In this document: one piece after another, positions 7,788 to 15,265 of the stretch
How positions within the stretch are numbered: the first letter of the stretch is position 1
Layout: the number at the start of each line of letters is the position of its first letter
NCBI RefSeq assembly: GCF_012033735.1
Contig: NZ_JAAVJD010000025.1
Coordinates: 1-38,689 of the forward strand
Reading direction: 5' to 3'
Length of the DNA: 38,689 nucleotides
Origin: Streptomyces lonarensis
Lineage (GTDB): Bacteria > Actinomycetota > Actinomycetes > Streptomycetales > Streptomycetaceae
Made by a program: the position numbers and the translations under genes
Notes under the pieces: model-generated
What the model was told of the DNA's origin: nothing
The model's database searches: none
What the model saw: only the letters and a program-made list of their open reading frames with translations

Positions 7788-8631
7788 CCGCATCTCCGCC
7801 TTCGCGGCCGAGGAGGAACGCCGCGTGCTGAGCCTGCGCCCGGTCCTCGCGCCCCGTCACGGCTCCTACGGCGACCATCCGCACCAGGTCTACGACGCCT
7901 GGCCCGCCGAGGACCCCGACGCGCCGCTGGTGATCCTGCTGCACGGCGGCTACTGGCGCTACGACCGGATGCACCTCACCCCGTTCGCCGCGTACCTGGC
8001 GGCCCAGGGCTTCCACACGCTGCTGCCGGGGTTCCGACGCTCGGGAGGAGCCGGCGGGTACCCCGAGACCTTCGACGACGTCGCCCTGCTGGTGGACACG
8101 CTGCCCGCGGGCAGGCCGTACGTGCTGGCGGGCCACTGCTCGGGCGGCCACCTGGCGCTCTGGTGCGCCGCCCGGGCGCTGCTGCCGCCGGGGTCGCGCT
8201 GGCACACCGAGGCGCTGCCCGACAGCGTCCTCGCCCTGGCGCCGCTCACCGATCTGGCCGCCACCCGGCGCGACCGCCTCAGCGACGACGCCGCGCTGCA
8301 ACTGCTCGGCGGCGAGGAGAACTTCGCCGAGCGTCTCCCGCCGGTCGACCCGGTGACCCTGCTGCGCCTGTCCGGCACCACCGGGGTCCGCACCGTGCTG
8401 CTGCACGGCGAGGTCGACGAGGAGGTCCCGCTCAGCCAGTTCGGCGACTACGCCGCCGTCCACCGCGACCTGGAGACGGTGGTCCTGCCGGGTACCGGCC
8501 ACTACACGCTGATCGAGCCGGGCGCGCCCGCAGCTGCGGCGGTCGCCGGGACGCTGCGCGCCCTCTCCGCCGGCCACCCGCTGCCCGCACCCGCGGCGCT
8601 CCTCGCCCCGGCCCCCGCCGCCGGCGACTGA
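7777..8631 (+). CDS. Kynurenine-formamidase-like alpha/beta hydrolase with Cys nucleophile
   Basis: A 284-residue alpha/beta hydrolase. The HGGYW oxyanion motif (56-60) and the elbow AGHCSGGHLAL are those of the animal/fungal-type kynurenine formamidase group, which hydrolyses N-formylkynurenine. The elbow is normally GHSAG; here the third position is Cys (C121, codon TGC). D214 and H242 (GTGHYTLIE) complete a plausible Cys-Asp-His triad. The GTG start at 7777 was chosen for its GGGAGG Shine-Dalgarno and its 11-base overlap with the TDO gene, which couples the two. Pairing with TDO supports action on a formylated ring-opened product. Confidence 0.8.
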   Translation: MSSDRISAFAAEEERRVLSLRPVLAPRHGSYGDHPHQVYDAWPAEDPDAPLVILLHGGYWRYDRMHLTPFAAYLAAQGFHTLLPGFRRSGGAGGYPETFDDVALLVDTLPAGRPYVLAGHCSGGHLALWCAARALLPPGSRWHTEALPDSVLALAPLTDLAATRRDRLSDDAALQLLGGEENFAERLPPVDPVTLLRLSGTTGVRTVLLHGEVDEEVPLSQFGDYAAVHRDLETVVLPGTGHYTLIEPGAPAAAAVAGTLRALSAGHPLPAPAALLAPAPAAGD

Positions 8632-8769
8632 CCCGACCGCTGCGCCGCGCCCCCGCCCTCCACCGCCCCGCGAACCGCTGAACGGGGGCGTGTGGAGCGC
8701 GCGGACGGCGGCGCGGTCGAACCCGGCCTCGCCGGACGGGCGCGCCTCCGAGCGGCATACGGTGAGCCG

Positions 8770-10005
8770 ATGAGTCGGATCTACGCCTTCCTGCGCCGCC
8801 ATCCCGCCCCGGCGGACGCGGGGTGGAGTCTGCCGGTCGTCGGACTGAGCCTGCTGCTGGTGTTCGGCTACGACAGCCCCTACTACCCCGGCGGGCCGGT
8901 GTGGGCGGGCGTTCTCGTCACAGCCACCGCGTGGGCCGCCGTCACCCTGCGCCGCACCGCGCCAGGCCCCGCGATGTGGCTGACGGTCGCCACGGTGGTG
9001 CTGCACGTCCTGGGGGCGGTCCTCCTCCTGCCGACCGCGCTGCTCCTCCTGGTGGTCGTCGGCACCGCGGCCGCCGGCCCGCTGCGCTGGGCCTCCCGGA
9101 CCGCGCTGGCCCTCGTCCTGGCGGGGCCCTGGCTGCACGGCTCCCGCTGGCTGGCCGAGGGGGACCCGGCCAGCTTCGTGGTCGAGGCGTGCCTGCTGAC
9201 CCCGGTGACCCTCATCCCGTGGGTCCTCGGCGACGCGGCGCGGACCCGCCGCGCGTACTTCGCCGCGTTGGAGGAGCGGGCCGCCCGGCTGGAGCGCGAG
9301 CAGGAACTGGAGGCCCGGGTGGCGGTGGCCGCCGAGCGGACCCGTATCGCCCGCGAGCTGCACGACGTCGTCGCCCACAGCGTCTCGGTCATGGTCGTCC
9401 AGGCCGACGGGGCGCTCTACACCATCCCCGACCACCCGGACCGGACGCGGGAGGCGGTCCGGGCGGTCAGCAGCACCGGCCGTCAGGCGCTGTCGGAGAT
9501 GCGGCAGCTGGTGGGCGTGCTCCGCGACACGGCGGGGGAGGGGACGGCGGGCGACCCGGCCGCCGCGTCGCAACCCGGACCGGAGCAGGTGGCGACCCTG
9601 GTGGACGAGGTGCGTGCCGCCGGACTGGAGGTCGACTGGAGGCTGGAGGGCGAGCCCCGCGCCCTCCCGGACGGCGTGGCGCTCACCGTCTACCGGATCG
9701 TGCAGGAGGCGCTCACCAACACCCGCAAGCACGCCGGGCCGGGGGCCACCGCCCGCGTGATGCTCCGTTACACCGACACGGCCGTGGAACTCGTCGCGGA
9801 GGACGACGGACGCGGGCCCGCCGTGCGGGGCGTCGGACGGCGGGCCGACGGCGGCGGCAACGGCCTGGTCGGGATGCGCGAGCGGGTGGCGCTGGTCGAA
9901 GGCACCGTCTCGTCGGGGCCGCGGCCCGGCGGCGGGTACCGGGTCGCCGCGGTCCTGCCCGCCCCGGTGCGCCTGCCCGAGCGGGACGGGCGCGACGACG
10001 GCTGA
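8770..10005 (+). CDS. Orphan sensor histidine kinase (NarL/HisKA_3 type)
   Basis: A 411-residue membrane sensor kinase. Roughly five hydrophobic segments occupy residues 20-155, followed by a coiled region and the HisKA_3 box ERTRIARELHDVVAHSVSVM with phospho-acceptor H198. A HATPase domain includes the N-box EALTNTRKHA, DDGRG and GLVGMRERV. An in-frame GTG at 8692 would add 26 residues; the ATG at 8770 is preferred because the membrane domain starts soon after. No response regulator gene adjoins it, which is unusual for this class. The 138-base gap from the hydrolase leaves co-transcription open. Confidence 0.85.
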   Translation: MSRIYAFLRRHPAPADAGWSLPVVGLSLLLVFGYDSPYYPGGPVWAGVLVTATAWAAVTLRRTAPGPAMWLTVATVVLHVLGAVLLLPTALLLLVVVGTAAAGPLRWASRTALALVLAGPWLHGSRWLAEGDPASFVVEACLLTPVTLIPWVLGDAARTRRAYFAALEERAARLEREQELEARVAVAAERTRIARELHDVVAHSVSVMVVQADGALYTIPDHPDRTREAVRAVSSTGRQALSEMRQLVGVLRDTAGEGTAGDPAAASQPGPEQVATLVDEVRAAGLEVDWRLEGEPRALPDGVALTVYRIVQEALTNTRKHAGPGATARVMLRYTDTAVELVAEDDGRGPAVRGVGRRADGGGNGLVGMRERVALVEGTVSSGPRPGGGYRVAAVLPAPVRLPERDGRDDG

Positions 10006-10024
10006 GGGCACGGACCCGGGGTCT

Positions 10025-10067
10025 CTGCCCGGCGGCCCCTCGACGCCTCGGCGGCGCCACCGGGCAG
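10025..10067 (+). terminator. Hairpin terminator after the histidine kinase
   Basis: Arms CTGCCCGGCGGC and GCCACCGGGCAG (11 of 12 paired) begin 20 bases after the kinase stop. There is no U-tract, as is common in high-G+C genomes. Confidence 0.5.
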
Positions 10068-10437
10068 GCTTGCGGGACGGGGCCGCTGTCGGCGCCCTCG
10101 CCGGGCCCGGACCGGCAGCCGGGTGCCGTTCGGCGACAACGGCCCTCGCGCGGCTCGGCTGCGGCTGCCGGTCCCGTCGACCGAGGCGCCGGCCCGGTGG
10201 ACGCGCCGCCGTGGGATGCGGCGGGCCGGGGCCACCGGTACTCCGGCGGAGTGCGGTCGGTGGGCGGCTCAGCGCATGGGGGAGACCCGGCGTCGCCGGT
10301 TGGCTCGCGCCATCGGATGCGGTCAGCTGCACCGCCGAGGGGCGCTCTCGCACCGGGTTGCACGCGGGCGTTCCCGGTGACTCGGCAGATGGCCGCATCC
10401 GATGTCGCGGGCCCGGTGCGGGGCCTCCCACCCGCTC
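10068..10437. other. Non-coding gap between convergent HK and LysR genes
   Basis: This 370-base gap holds no reading frame with actinomycete-like third-position G+C and start signals. No response regulator that could pair with the upstream kinase is present. I see no other feature in it. Confidence 0.5.
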
Positions 10438-11151
10438 TCAGCCCTCCGCTGCCGCGGCCAGCGGCGGTCGGGCGAGCCCGCGGGCGAGCGCCACCAGCCG
10501 GTCGACCTCGGCCGGGCTCGCCCACTCCGGCCAGCTCAGCCTCAGCCGGTGGACCACGGGTGCGCCGCCCTCTTCCGGCGCCGCACGGAGTGTCACGTCC
10601 GCGGTGCCCAGGCCCCGCGGGTCCGGGCCGTTGTCCGCGGGGCGCACTCCGAGCACCGCCCCGCCCTCGCGCAGTGCGCGCAGGTGCTCCTCGCGTGTGT
10701 GCCGGACGACTCGCACCCCGGCGCGGAACAACTGCTCCCCGGCCAGGGCGCCGAGCCCCGCGACGAACGCCTCCGGGGCGCTGTCCCCGTGCGGCACGTG
10801 GCTCAGCACCAACGGCGAACGGCTGCCGGCGCGGCGCCGGGTTGCGTCGGTGGTCTCGTCCAGCGCCCGGACCGCTGCCCGCGACCCCCGCAGGAACTCG
10901 CGGCCGGCCGGCGTCAGCCAGACGGCGCGGTTGGTGCGGAGCAGCAACGGGGTGGCGAGGTCCTTCTCCAGGCGGGCGATCTGCTGGCTCAGCGCGGGCT
11001 GACTGATGTGCAGCCGCTGGGCCGCGCGCCCGAAGTGCAGTTCCTCGGCGAGGCAGATGAAGGACCGCAGGCGGCTGAGGCCGAGGTCGGCGGGCCGGCG
11101 CTCCGCGGCGCGGTCGGGTGTTCCCTCTCGTACCGTGTCGGTGATCGACAT
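10438..11151 (-). CDS. LysR-family regulator with short effector domain
   Basis: A 237-residue LysR-type transcription factor. The N-terminal winged HTH is clear (LSRLRSFICLAEELHFGRAAQ, then HISQPALSQQIARLEKDL, to about residue 90). The C-terminal part is only about 145 residues, against about 200 for a usual periplasmic-binding-like effector domain, and lacks a clear second half. The ATG at 11151 was chosen because the HTH follows closely; upstream in-frame sequence is low-complexity. It faces region A and lies before the gap to region B, so it could control either. The shortened effector domain suggests altered ligand sensing. Confidence 0.82.
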   Translation of the reverse strand: MSITDTVREGTPDRAAERRPADLGLSRLRSFICLAEELHFGRAAQRLHISQPALSQQIARLEKDLATPLLLRTNRAVWLTPAGREFLRGSRAAVRALDETTDATRRRAGSRSPLVLSHVPHGDSAPEAFVAGLGALAGEQLFRAGVRVVRHTREEHLRALREGGAVLGVRPADNGPDPRGLGTADVTLRAAPEEGGAPVVHRLRLSWPEWASPAEVDRLVALARGLARPPLAAAAEG

Positions 11152-12246
11152 GTCGTTCCCCCCACGAGTGGTGATGAACGCCCCTGACCGCGCGGACGGA
11201 AACCGGGGAGGCGACGGGACCGGCGGCCGCGGAGAGGTCGGTGTTCCGCGGCGGTCCGCCGTTCCGTGCCGTTCCGGAATGCGCGGTCGGGCCCGAGGCG
11301 TGTTCCTGCAGTGGCTTTCGGTGGATTCGCCCGGGAGCGGCCCGGTCGTCGGTCGTCCGGCGCCGCTCGCGCGTTCCGGCGGTCCCGCGGAACACCTCCG
11401 TGATCGGCAACCGGAAAAGGAGCGAGTGCCGGCACATGCCTGTGCACGGATTGGCGGCGGTTGGTGCTGTCGGGAACTGGCTGGTCGTTTTCCGTTTCCC
11501 TCCGAACGGGTCGAGTGCGGGTCCACCGGTCCAGGGTCGGGAGCCTAGCGGGGAGGTGTTTCGGTGGGGGAGTGAGTGCGGGGACAGCGGTGGGTGAAGA
11601 GGCGGAACACGCCGATCCGAATGTCGTGCCGTTTCTCCGCCGGTACCGGGGACGCGGTGCGGAAGGAACGGCGGGGGCGAGCGCGCGACGCCCGGAGCGG
11701 GCACACCGCTCCCGCCGACGGTGCGCGCGGTCGTCCGCTGGTCGTTGCTGTTCCCGGCCGGTCCGGCACGGGCCGGTTGGCCCTTCGACCGTGGTCCGGG
11801 TGCGCGACGGCGACACGGCGTGCCACGGGGCGGGGCCGCTGTCGCGTGCCACGGTGGAGGGAGGTTCTCGGCCGTCGACCGGAAGACCGGGGGCGGCGGG
11901 CTCCCGCGGGGATGGCTGTAAAACGCTCCCTGCGTGCGGAGGCGCCGGCGCTCCCCGGCCGCTTCGGGCGCGTGCGGCCGTGCGGTTCCGCGCGGGATGC
12001 GGTCCCTCTGCCGCCGGTGGGCCGGGGACCCGTCCGCCCGGTGAGCACCGCGCTCGGCGCCACAGGGAGGGTCGCACCGCGAACGCGTCCGGTTCCGTCC
12101 TGGCCTTCACGGCCGACCGAGCGCACGAGCGAGGGCGCCTCCGGCGCACGCGACGCCGGGCGAATCCGGCGCCGGCCCGCGGTGATAAACAAAACGAATG
12201 ACCGAAGCGGCCGCGTTCCGCGTCGCCGACTGTAGTCTCACGAACC
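11152..12246. other. Unusually long 1.1-kb intergenic region
   Basis: Nearly 1.1 kb separates the divergent LysR and ACP genes. All frames have mixed third-position composition and no recognisable domain, unlike the flanks. It contains a direct repeat of GCGTGCCACGG (11818-11828 and 11844-11854), an AAAAGGAG followed by a short frame (11426-11548) that I do not accept as a gene, and an A-rich patch just before 12200. It may be a large regulatory region, an untranslated RNA or a decayed gene; nothing identifies which. Confidence 0.5.
12233..12238 (+). promoter_or_regulatory. -10 element for a leaderless ACP transcript
   Basis: TAGTCT fits the actinobacterial TANNNT -10 consensus and ends 8 bases before the ATG at 12247, with no Shine-Dalgarno between. 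This geometry is typical of leaderless transcripts starting at the initiation codon. No good -35 is visible. Confidence 0.5.
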
Positions 12247-12543
12247 ATGGATGCGCCCGAGCTCGATTCCTATATACGCCGGAAATTCGCGGAGCACGCG
12301 GAGGTACCCGAGGACGAACTCTTCCAGAGCGGCGTCACGCTGGCGGACGTGGTCGGCCGGAGCCCGCGCATGACCAACAGCATCGACCTCATGGAGTCGT
12401 TCGCCCGGACCGCGAATTCCCTCCGCAAGGACCACGGCATACGGGTCCGCCTGCCCGCGCTCCCCCTGGACACGCCGCTGACGGAGGTCGTCGCGCTCTT
12501 CCTCGCGGAATGCGAGCGGCAGCAGCCGGGGGCGGTCGCATGA
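12247..12543 (+). CDS. Second stand-alone acyl carrier protein
   Basis: A 98-residue acidic protein with an ACP-like layout. The candidate phosphopantetheine Ser is S45 in RMTNSIDLMESF, followed by RKDHGIRVRLPALPLDTPLTEVVALFL, which matches ACP helices II-IV. The usual Asp before Ser is Asn. The N-terminal half is longer than in FAS ACPs. It opens region B and overlaps the desaturase-like gene by 4 bases (ATGA). A holo-ACP synthase and a fatty-acyl-AMP ligase in the same operon support a carrier role. It resembles dedicated ACPs of lipid-modifying clusters rather than the housekeeping AcpP. Confidence 0.75.
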   Translation: MDAPELDSYIRRKFAEHAEVPEDELFQSGVTLADVVGRSPRMTNSIDLMESFARTANSLRKDHGIRVRLPALPLDTPLTEVVALFLAECERQQPGAVA

Positions 12544-13478
12544 GCACCGTCACCCCGGGCACCGGCACCCGCGGCGCCCGCCCCACCGCGTCGCAGCCCG
12601 CGATCATCACCGACCTCTGGGACGCGCTGACCGACCGGGGCATGTCCCTGGTCGACGTCACCTGGGAGCAGCACCGCCTGCACGAGTCCCGCCGGTGGAG
12701 CGTCATGGAGATGCTCGCGGCGGTCGACATCGACAGCCTCACCCCGCGCGACCGGATCCTCGTCTGGAACGCCGGCCGGGCGGAGTTGACCACCAAGCCG
12801 GGCGCCGACCGCCTCGAACGCCAGGCGGAGGCCGAGACCCGCCGCTGGGGACCGACCGACCCGTCGGTGGCCGCGGTGATGGAGGCGTGCGGCACGTGGA
12901 GCCGCTACTGGAACGAGGAGGAGGCGCACCACGAGACCGTCTTCATCCGCCTCGCCCAGTCGGCCGGGATGGAGCCCATCTCGGACGAGACCTTCATCCA
13001 GTTCCGCCAGGTCTTCCCCGACGACGACATGCTGCGCACGCTCGTGCTGCTGGCGATCTCCGAGATCACCGCCGCCGTCAACTACGGGCAGTGCCAGCAC
13101 GTGGTGGAGGACGCCGGCCTGCGCCGGATCTTCAAGCAGGTCGCCGCCGACGAGATCCAGCACCGCAACTACTTCGTCTCGTTCGCGAAGGCGCTGGTCG
13201 ACAGCGGTGCCTACCACCGCAAGGACGCCTTCGCCGTGGCGCATCTGTTCCTCCGCGAGGACGGCGAACTCCAGGGCAGCGCGCGGGAGCAGCGGGAGAG
13301 CCGCGGCACCCACGTCAACTGGTGGGACCACCTGGAGACCAGCGGCAGCGACTTCCGGCCCGAGGCGATCGAGAAGAAGGAACAGCTGATCTGCGGCGCC
13401 CTCAAGAAGATCACCGGCATCGCGGTCGGCTCCCGCGAAGAGGTCGAGGACACGTGGATGGACCTGCTGGACAGCTGA
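12540..13478 (+). CDS. Type 2 (soluble) acyl-ACP desaturase-like diiron protein
   Basis: A 312-residue ferritin-like protein of the stearoyl-ACP desaturase superfamily, whose members use a diiron centre and O2 to oxidise an acyl chain bound to ACP. Ligand motifs align with the plant enzyme: a candidate first Glu at E82, E128/H131 in YWNEEEAHHE (EENRH in plants), E175 in AISEITAAVNYGQC, and E205/H208 in AADEIQHRN (DEKRH in plants). All expected ligands are present. The N-terminal 25 residues are flexible. Its place directly after an ACP gene suggests that this ACP delivers the substrate. Desaturation, acetylenation or hydroxylation are all possible outcomes; electron donors are not encoded nearby. 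Confidence 0.83.
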   Translation: MSTVTPGTGTRGARPTASQPAIITDLWDALTDRGMSLVDVTWEQHRLHESRRWSVMEMLAAVDIDSLTPRDRILVWNAGRAELTTKPGADRLERQAEAETRRWGPTDPSVAAVMEACGTWSRYWNEEEAHHETVFIRLAQSAGMEPISDETFIQFRQVFPDDDMLRTLVLLAISEITAAVNYGQCQHVVEDAGLRRIFKQVAADEIQHRNYFVSFAKALVDSGAYHRKDAFAVAHLFLREDGELQGSAREQRESRGTHVNWWDHLETSGSDFRPEAIEKKEQLICGALKKITGIAVGSREEVEDTWMDLLDS

Positions 13479-13930
13479 TCGCCGTCGGCCACGACCTCCA
13501 GGCAGTCGCCCCGCTGCGCACCGCTGTCGCCCTGCGCAGCCCCGGCGTCTTCTTCACCGCGGCCGAACTCGCGCGGTTCGCGTCGGCGGTCGTACCCCTG
13601 CAGAGCACCGCCGCCGGGTTCGCCGCCAAGGAGGCGTTGTTCAAGGCGCTGCCGCCCGCGCCCGAGCCCTGGTTCTGGACCGATGCCGAACTCGCGCACG
13701 ACCGTCACGGCGCGCCCCGGTTCCGCGCCCGGGGTGCGCTGGCGCGTCACCTCGGCCGCCGGGGCCTGCGCGTCGCCGTCTCGCTCTCCCACAGCGGTGA
13801 CTACGTCTCGGCGGTGGTCGTGGTCTCCGCCGTGCGGACCGTGAACCGGACCCACCCCACCAGGACAGGACGGACCGCTCCCCGTGTACTCCGACGAATC
13901 GCAGCTCGACCTGCCGGTCCGCCCCGGTGA
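13454..13930 (+). CDS. Holo-ACP synthase (AcpS-type phosphopantetheinyl transferase)
   Basis: A roughly 158-residue AcpS-family protein that transfers 4'-phosphopantetheine from CoA to an ACP Ser. Visible motifs are AVGHDLQAV with Mg-binding D14, FFTAAELARF, FAAKEALFKALP with E60, and VSLSHSGDYVSAVVV. The GTG at 13454 lies inside the end of the desaturase gene (25-base overlap). The C-terminal 30 residues after the family's normal end overlap the thioesterase gene. A dedicated AcpS in the operon implies that the adjacent ACP, perhaps with its unusual NSI motif, is not served well by the general enzyme (inference). Confidence 0.82.
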   Translation: MDGPAGQLIAVGHDLQAVAPLRTAVALRSPGVFFTAAELARFASAVVPLQSTAAGFAAKEALFKALPPAPEPWFWTDAELAHDRHGAPRFRARGALARHLGRRGLRVAVSLSHSGDYVSAVVVVSAVRTVNRTHPTRTGRTAPRVLRRIAARPAGPPR

Positions 13931-14315
13931 CCTGGACGCCCTGGGCCACGTCAACCACGCCGTGGCCCTCGCCTACCTGGAGGCGGGGCGGCGGCACTGG
14001 CTGGAGAGCCGGGCCCCGGTCAGCAGCACCGAGGCGGTCGCCGTGGTCTCCCGGGCCGAGGTGGACTACCGGGCGGAGCTCCCCTACGGACCGCTGACCG
14101 TCCGCACCCTGCTGACCTCGCCCTCGGCCGCGGACCTCGCCGCCGGCGACATCACCTACCGTGCCGTCTTCCGGCAGCGCATCGTCCCCGGGCGCGCGAC
14201 CGCCCCCGCCGTCGAGGCCCTGATCACCGTGGCGTTCCTCGACACCCGGCTGCGCCACCTGATCCCGCTGCACGCGTACCTGGCGGCGGTGCACCCCGCG
14301 CAGGAACGGCCCTGA
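13884..14315 (+). CDS. Hotdog-fold acyl thioesterase (4HBT family)
   Basis: A 143-residue single-hotdog protein of the 4-hydroxybenzoyl-CoA thioesterase family. The N-terminal VRPGDLDALGHVNHAVALAYLEAGR contains the catalytic Asp/GHVNH signature, followed by the VDYRAELPYG segment. It would hydrolyse an acyl-ACP or acyl-CoA thioester. The GTG start at 13884 overlaps the end of the AcpS gene by 47 bases. In mycobacterial and Streptomyces isonitrile-lipopeptide clusters a hotdog thioesterase also accompanies an acyl-AMP ligase and an ACP, so releasing or editing the carrier-bound acyl group is a reasonable role. Confidence 0.82.
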   Translation: MYSDESQLDLPVRPGDLDALGHVNHAVALAYLEAGRRHWLESRAPVSSTEAVAVVSRAEVDYRAELPYGPLTVRTLLTSPSAADLAAGDITYRAVFRQRIVPGRATAPAVEALITVAFLDTRLRHLIPLHAYLAAVHPAQERP

Positions 14316-14344
14316 CCGCCGCCGGTTCCGGAGAAGGAGAGCCC

Positions 14345-15259
14345 ATGAGCACCGCCGCCGAAGCGGAGCGCACCCCGCACAGGGTGCCGACGTCCGACGG
14401 ACACCAACTCCACCTCGAACGCGTCGCCCCGCCGACGGCGTCCGACGGAGCTCCCGGCGTCCTGCTCCTCCCGGGGCTCTTCTCCGACGAGAGGTTCTTC
14501 CTCGGCCCCGACGGCCGCGGCCCCGCCGCCGCTCTCCTCGCCGAGGGCCACGTCTGCTACCTCGCGTCCCTGCGGGGCCACCGGCCCGGCGGCCCCGGCC
14601 CCGGCCGCTCGGCCGATTGGAACTTCGACACCTACGTCCGCCACGACGTGCCCGACCTCCTCCGCGCGGCCGGCCGGCTGCACAGCGGCCCGCTGTTCCT
14701 CCTCGCGCACAGCATGGCCGGGTACGCCGCGCTGGCCGCCCTGGCCGTCGACCCGGAGCTGCAACGACGGCTCACCGGCGTCGTGACCGTCTCCTCCGCG
14801 GTCAACGACCACAGCGACGGTGGCCTCGCCAAACGCGTTCAGCTGACCTTCGCCGCCGTGGTCTCACGGCTGCTCGGGAGGTTCCCGGCCCGGGCGCTCC
14901 GCCAGGGCCGCCACGACGAACCAGCCGGACTGATGCGGCAGTTCGCCGACTGGGCGCCGCAGGGCGCCTTCCGCAGCGCCGACGGCCGCACCGACTACTG
15001 GAGCGAACTCGCGGCGGTCACCCTCCCGGTGCTGGTCGCGGTCGGAGCCGCCGACACCTTCCACGCCTCGCCCGCCCGCGCCCGCAAGCTCGCCGACCAC
15101 CTGGGGGAGAAGGCGGAACTCTCCGTCCTCGGCCGGCTCTCCGGGCTCAGCTGGGACCCCGGCCATGTGGACGTGGTGCGCGGCCCCCGCGCCGAGTCCG
15201 AGGTGCTGCCCCGGCTGACGGCGTGGATGCGCGACGCCGCCGCCCGCGGCGGGGAGTGA
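14345..15259 (+). CDS. Alpha/beta hydrolase
   Basis: A 304-residue alpha/beta-hydrolase-fold protein. Key segments are LLLPGLFSDERFF (oxyanion strand), the elbow LLAHSMAGYAAL with nucleophile S123, a helical cap around 160-200, PVLVAVGAADTFH with the acid residue, and DPGHVDVV with the catalytic His. The elbow is AHSMA instead of the usual GHSMG. The start at 14345 has a strong AAGGAG. The substrate is unknown; it could be a lipase/esterase, a second thioesterase or an acyltransferase for the product. No signal peptide, so cytoplasmic. Confidence 0.75.
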   Translation: MSTAAEAERTPHRVPTSDGHQLHLERVAPPTASDGAPGVLLLPGLFSDERFFLGPDGRGPAAALLAEGHVCYLASLRGHRPGGPGPGRSADWNFDTYVRHDVPDLLRAAGRLHSGPLFLLAHSMAGYAALAALAVDPELQRRLTGVVTVSSAVNDHSDGGLAKRVQLTFAAVVSRLLGRFPARALRQGRHDEPAGLMRQFADWAPQGAFRSADGRTDYWSELAAVTLPVLVAVGAADTFHASPARARKLADHLGEKAELSVLGRLSGLSWDPGHVDVVRGPRAESEVLPRLTAWMRDAAARGGE

Positions 15260-15265
15260 GGGGCC

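Noticed and set aside
4026..7793. A very long open frame on the minus strand opposite paaC-TDO
   Set aside because: It is the antisense shadow of high-G+C coding sequence: low-complexity Gly/Ala/Arg/Val translation, no domain, and it lies across five convincing plus-strand genes.
7516..10431. A long minus-strand frame opposite the hydrolase and kinase genes
   Set aside because: Same reason: low-complexity shadow, no start signal, fully overlapped by genes with clear motifs.
11426..11548. A 40-residue Cys-containing peptide frame after AAAAGGAG, possible peptide-product precursor
   Set aside because: Third-position G+C is too low for this genome, the spacing from the Shine-Dalgarno to GTG is only 3 bases, and no maturation enzyme is nearby.
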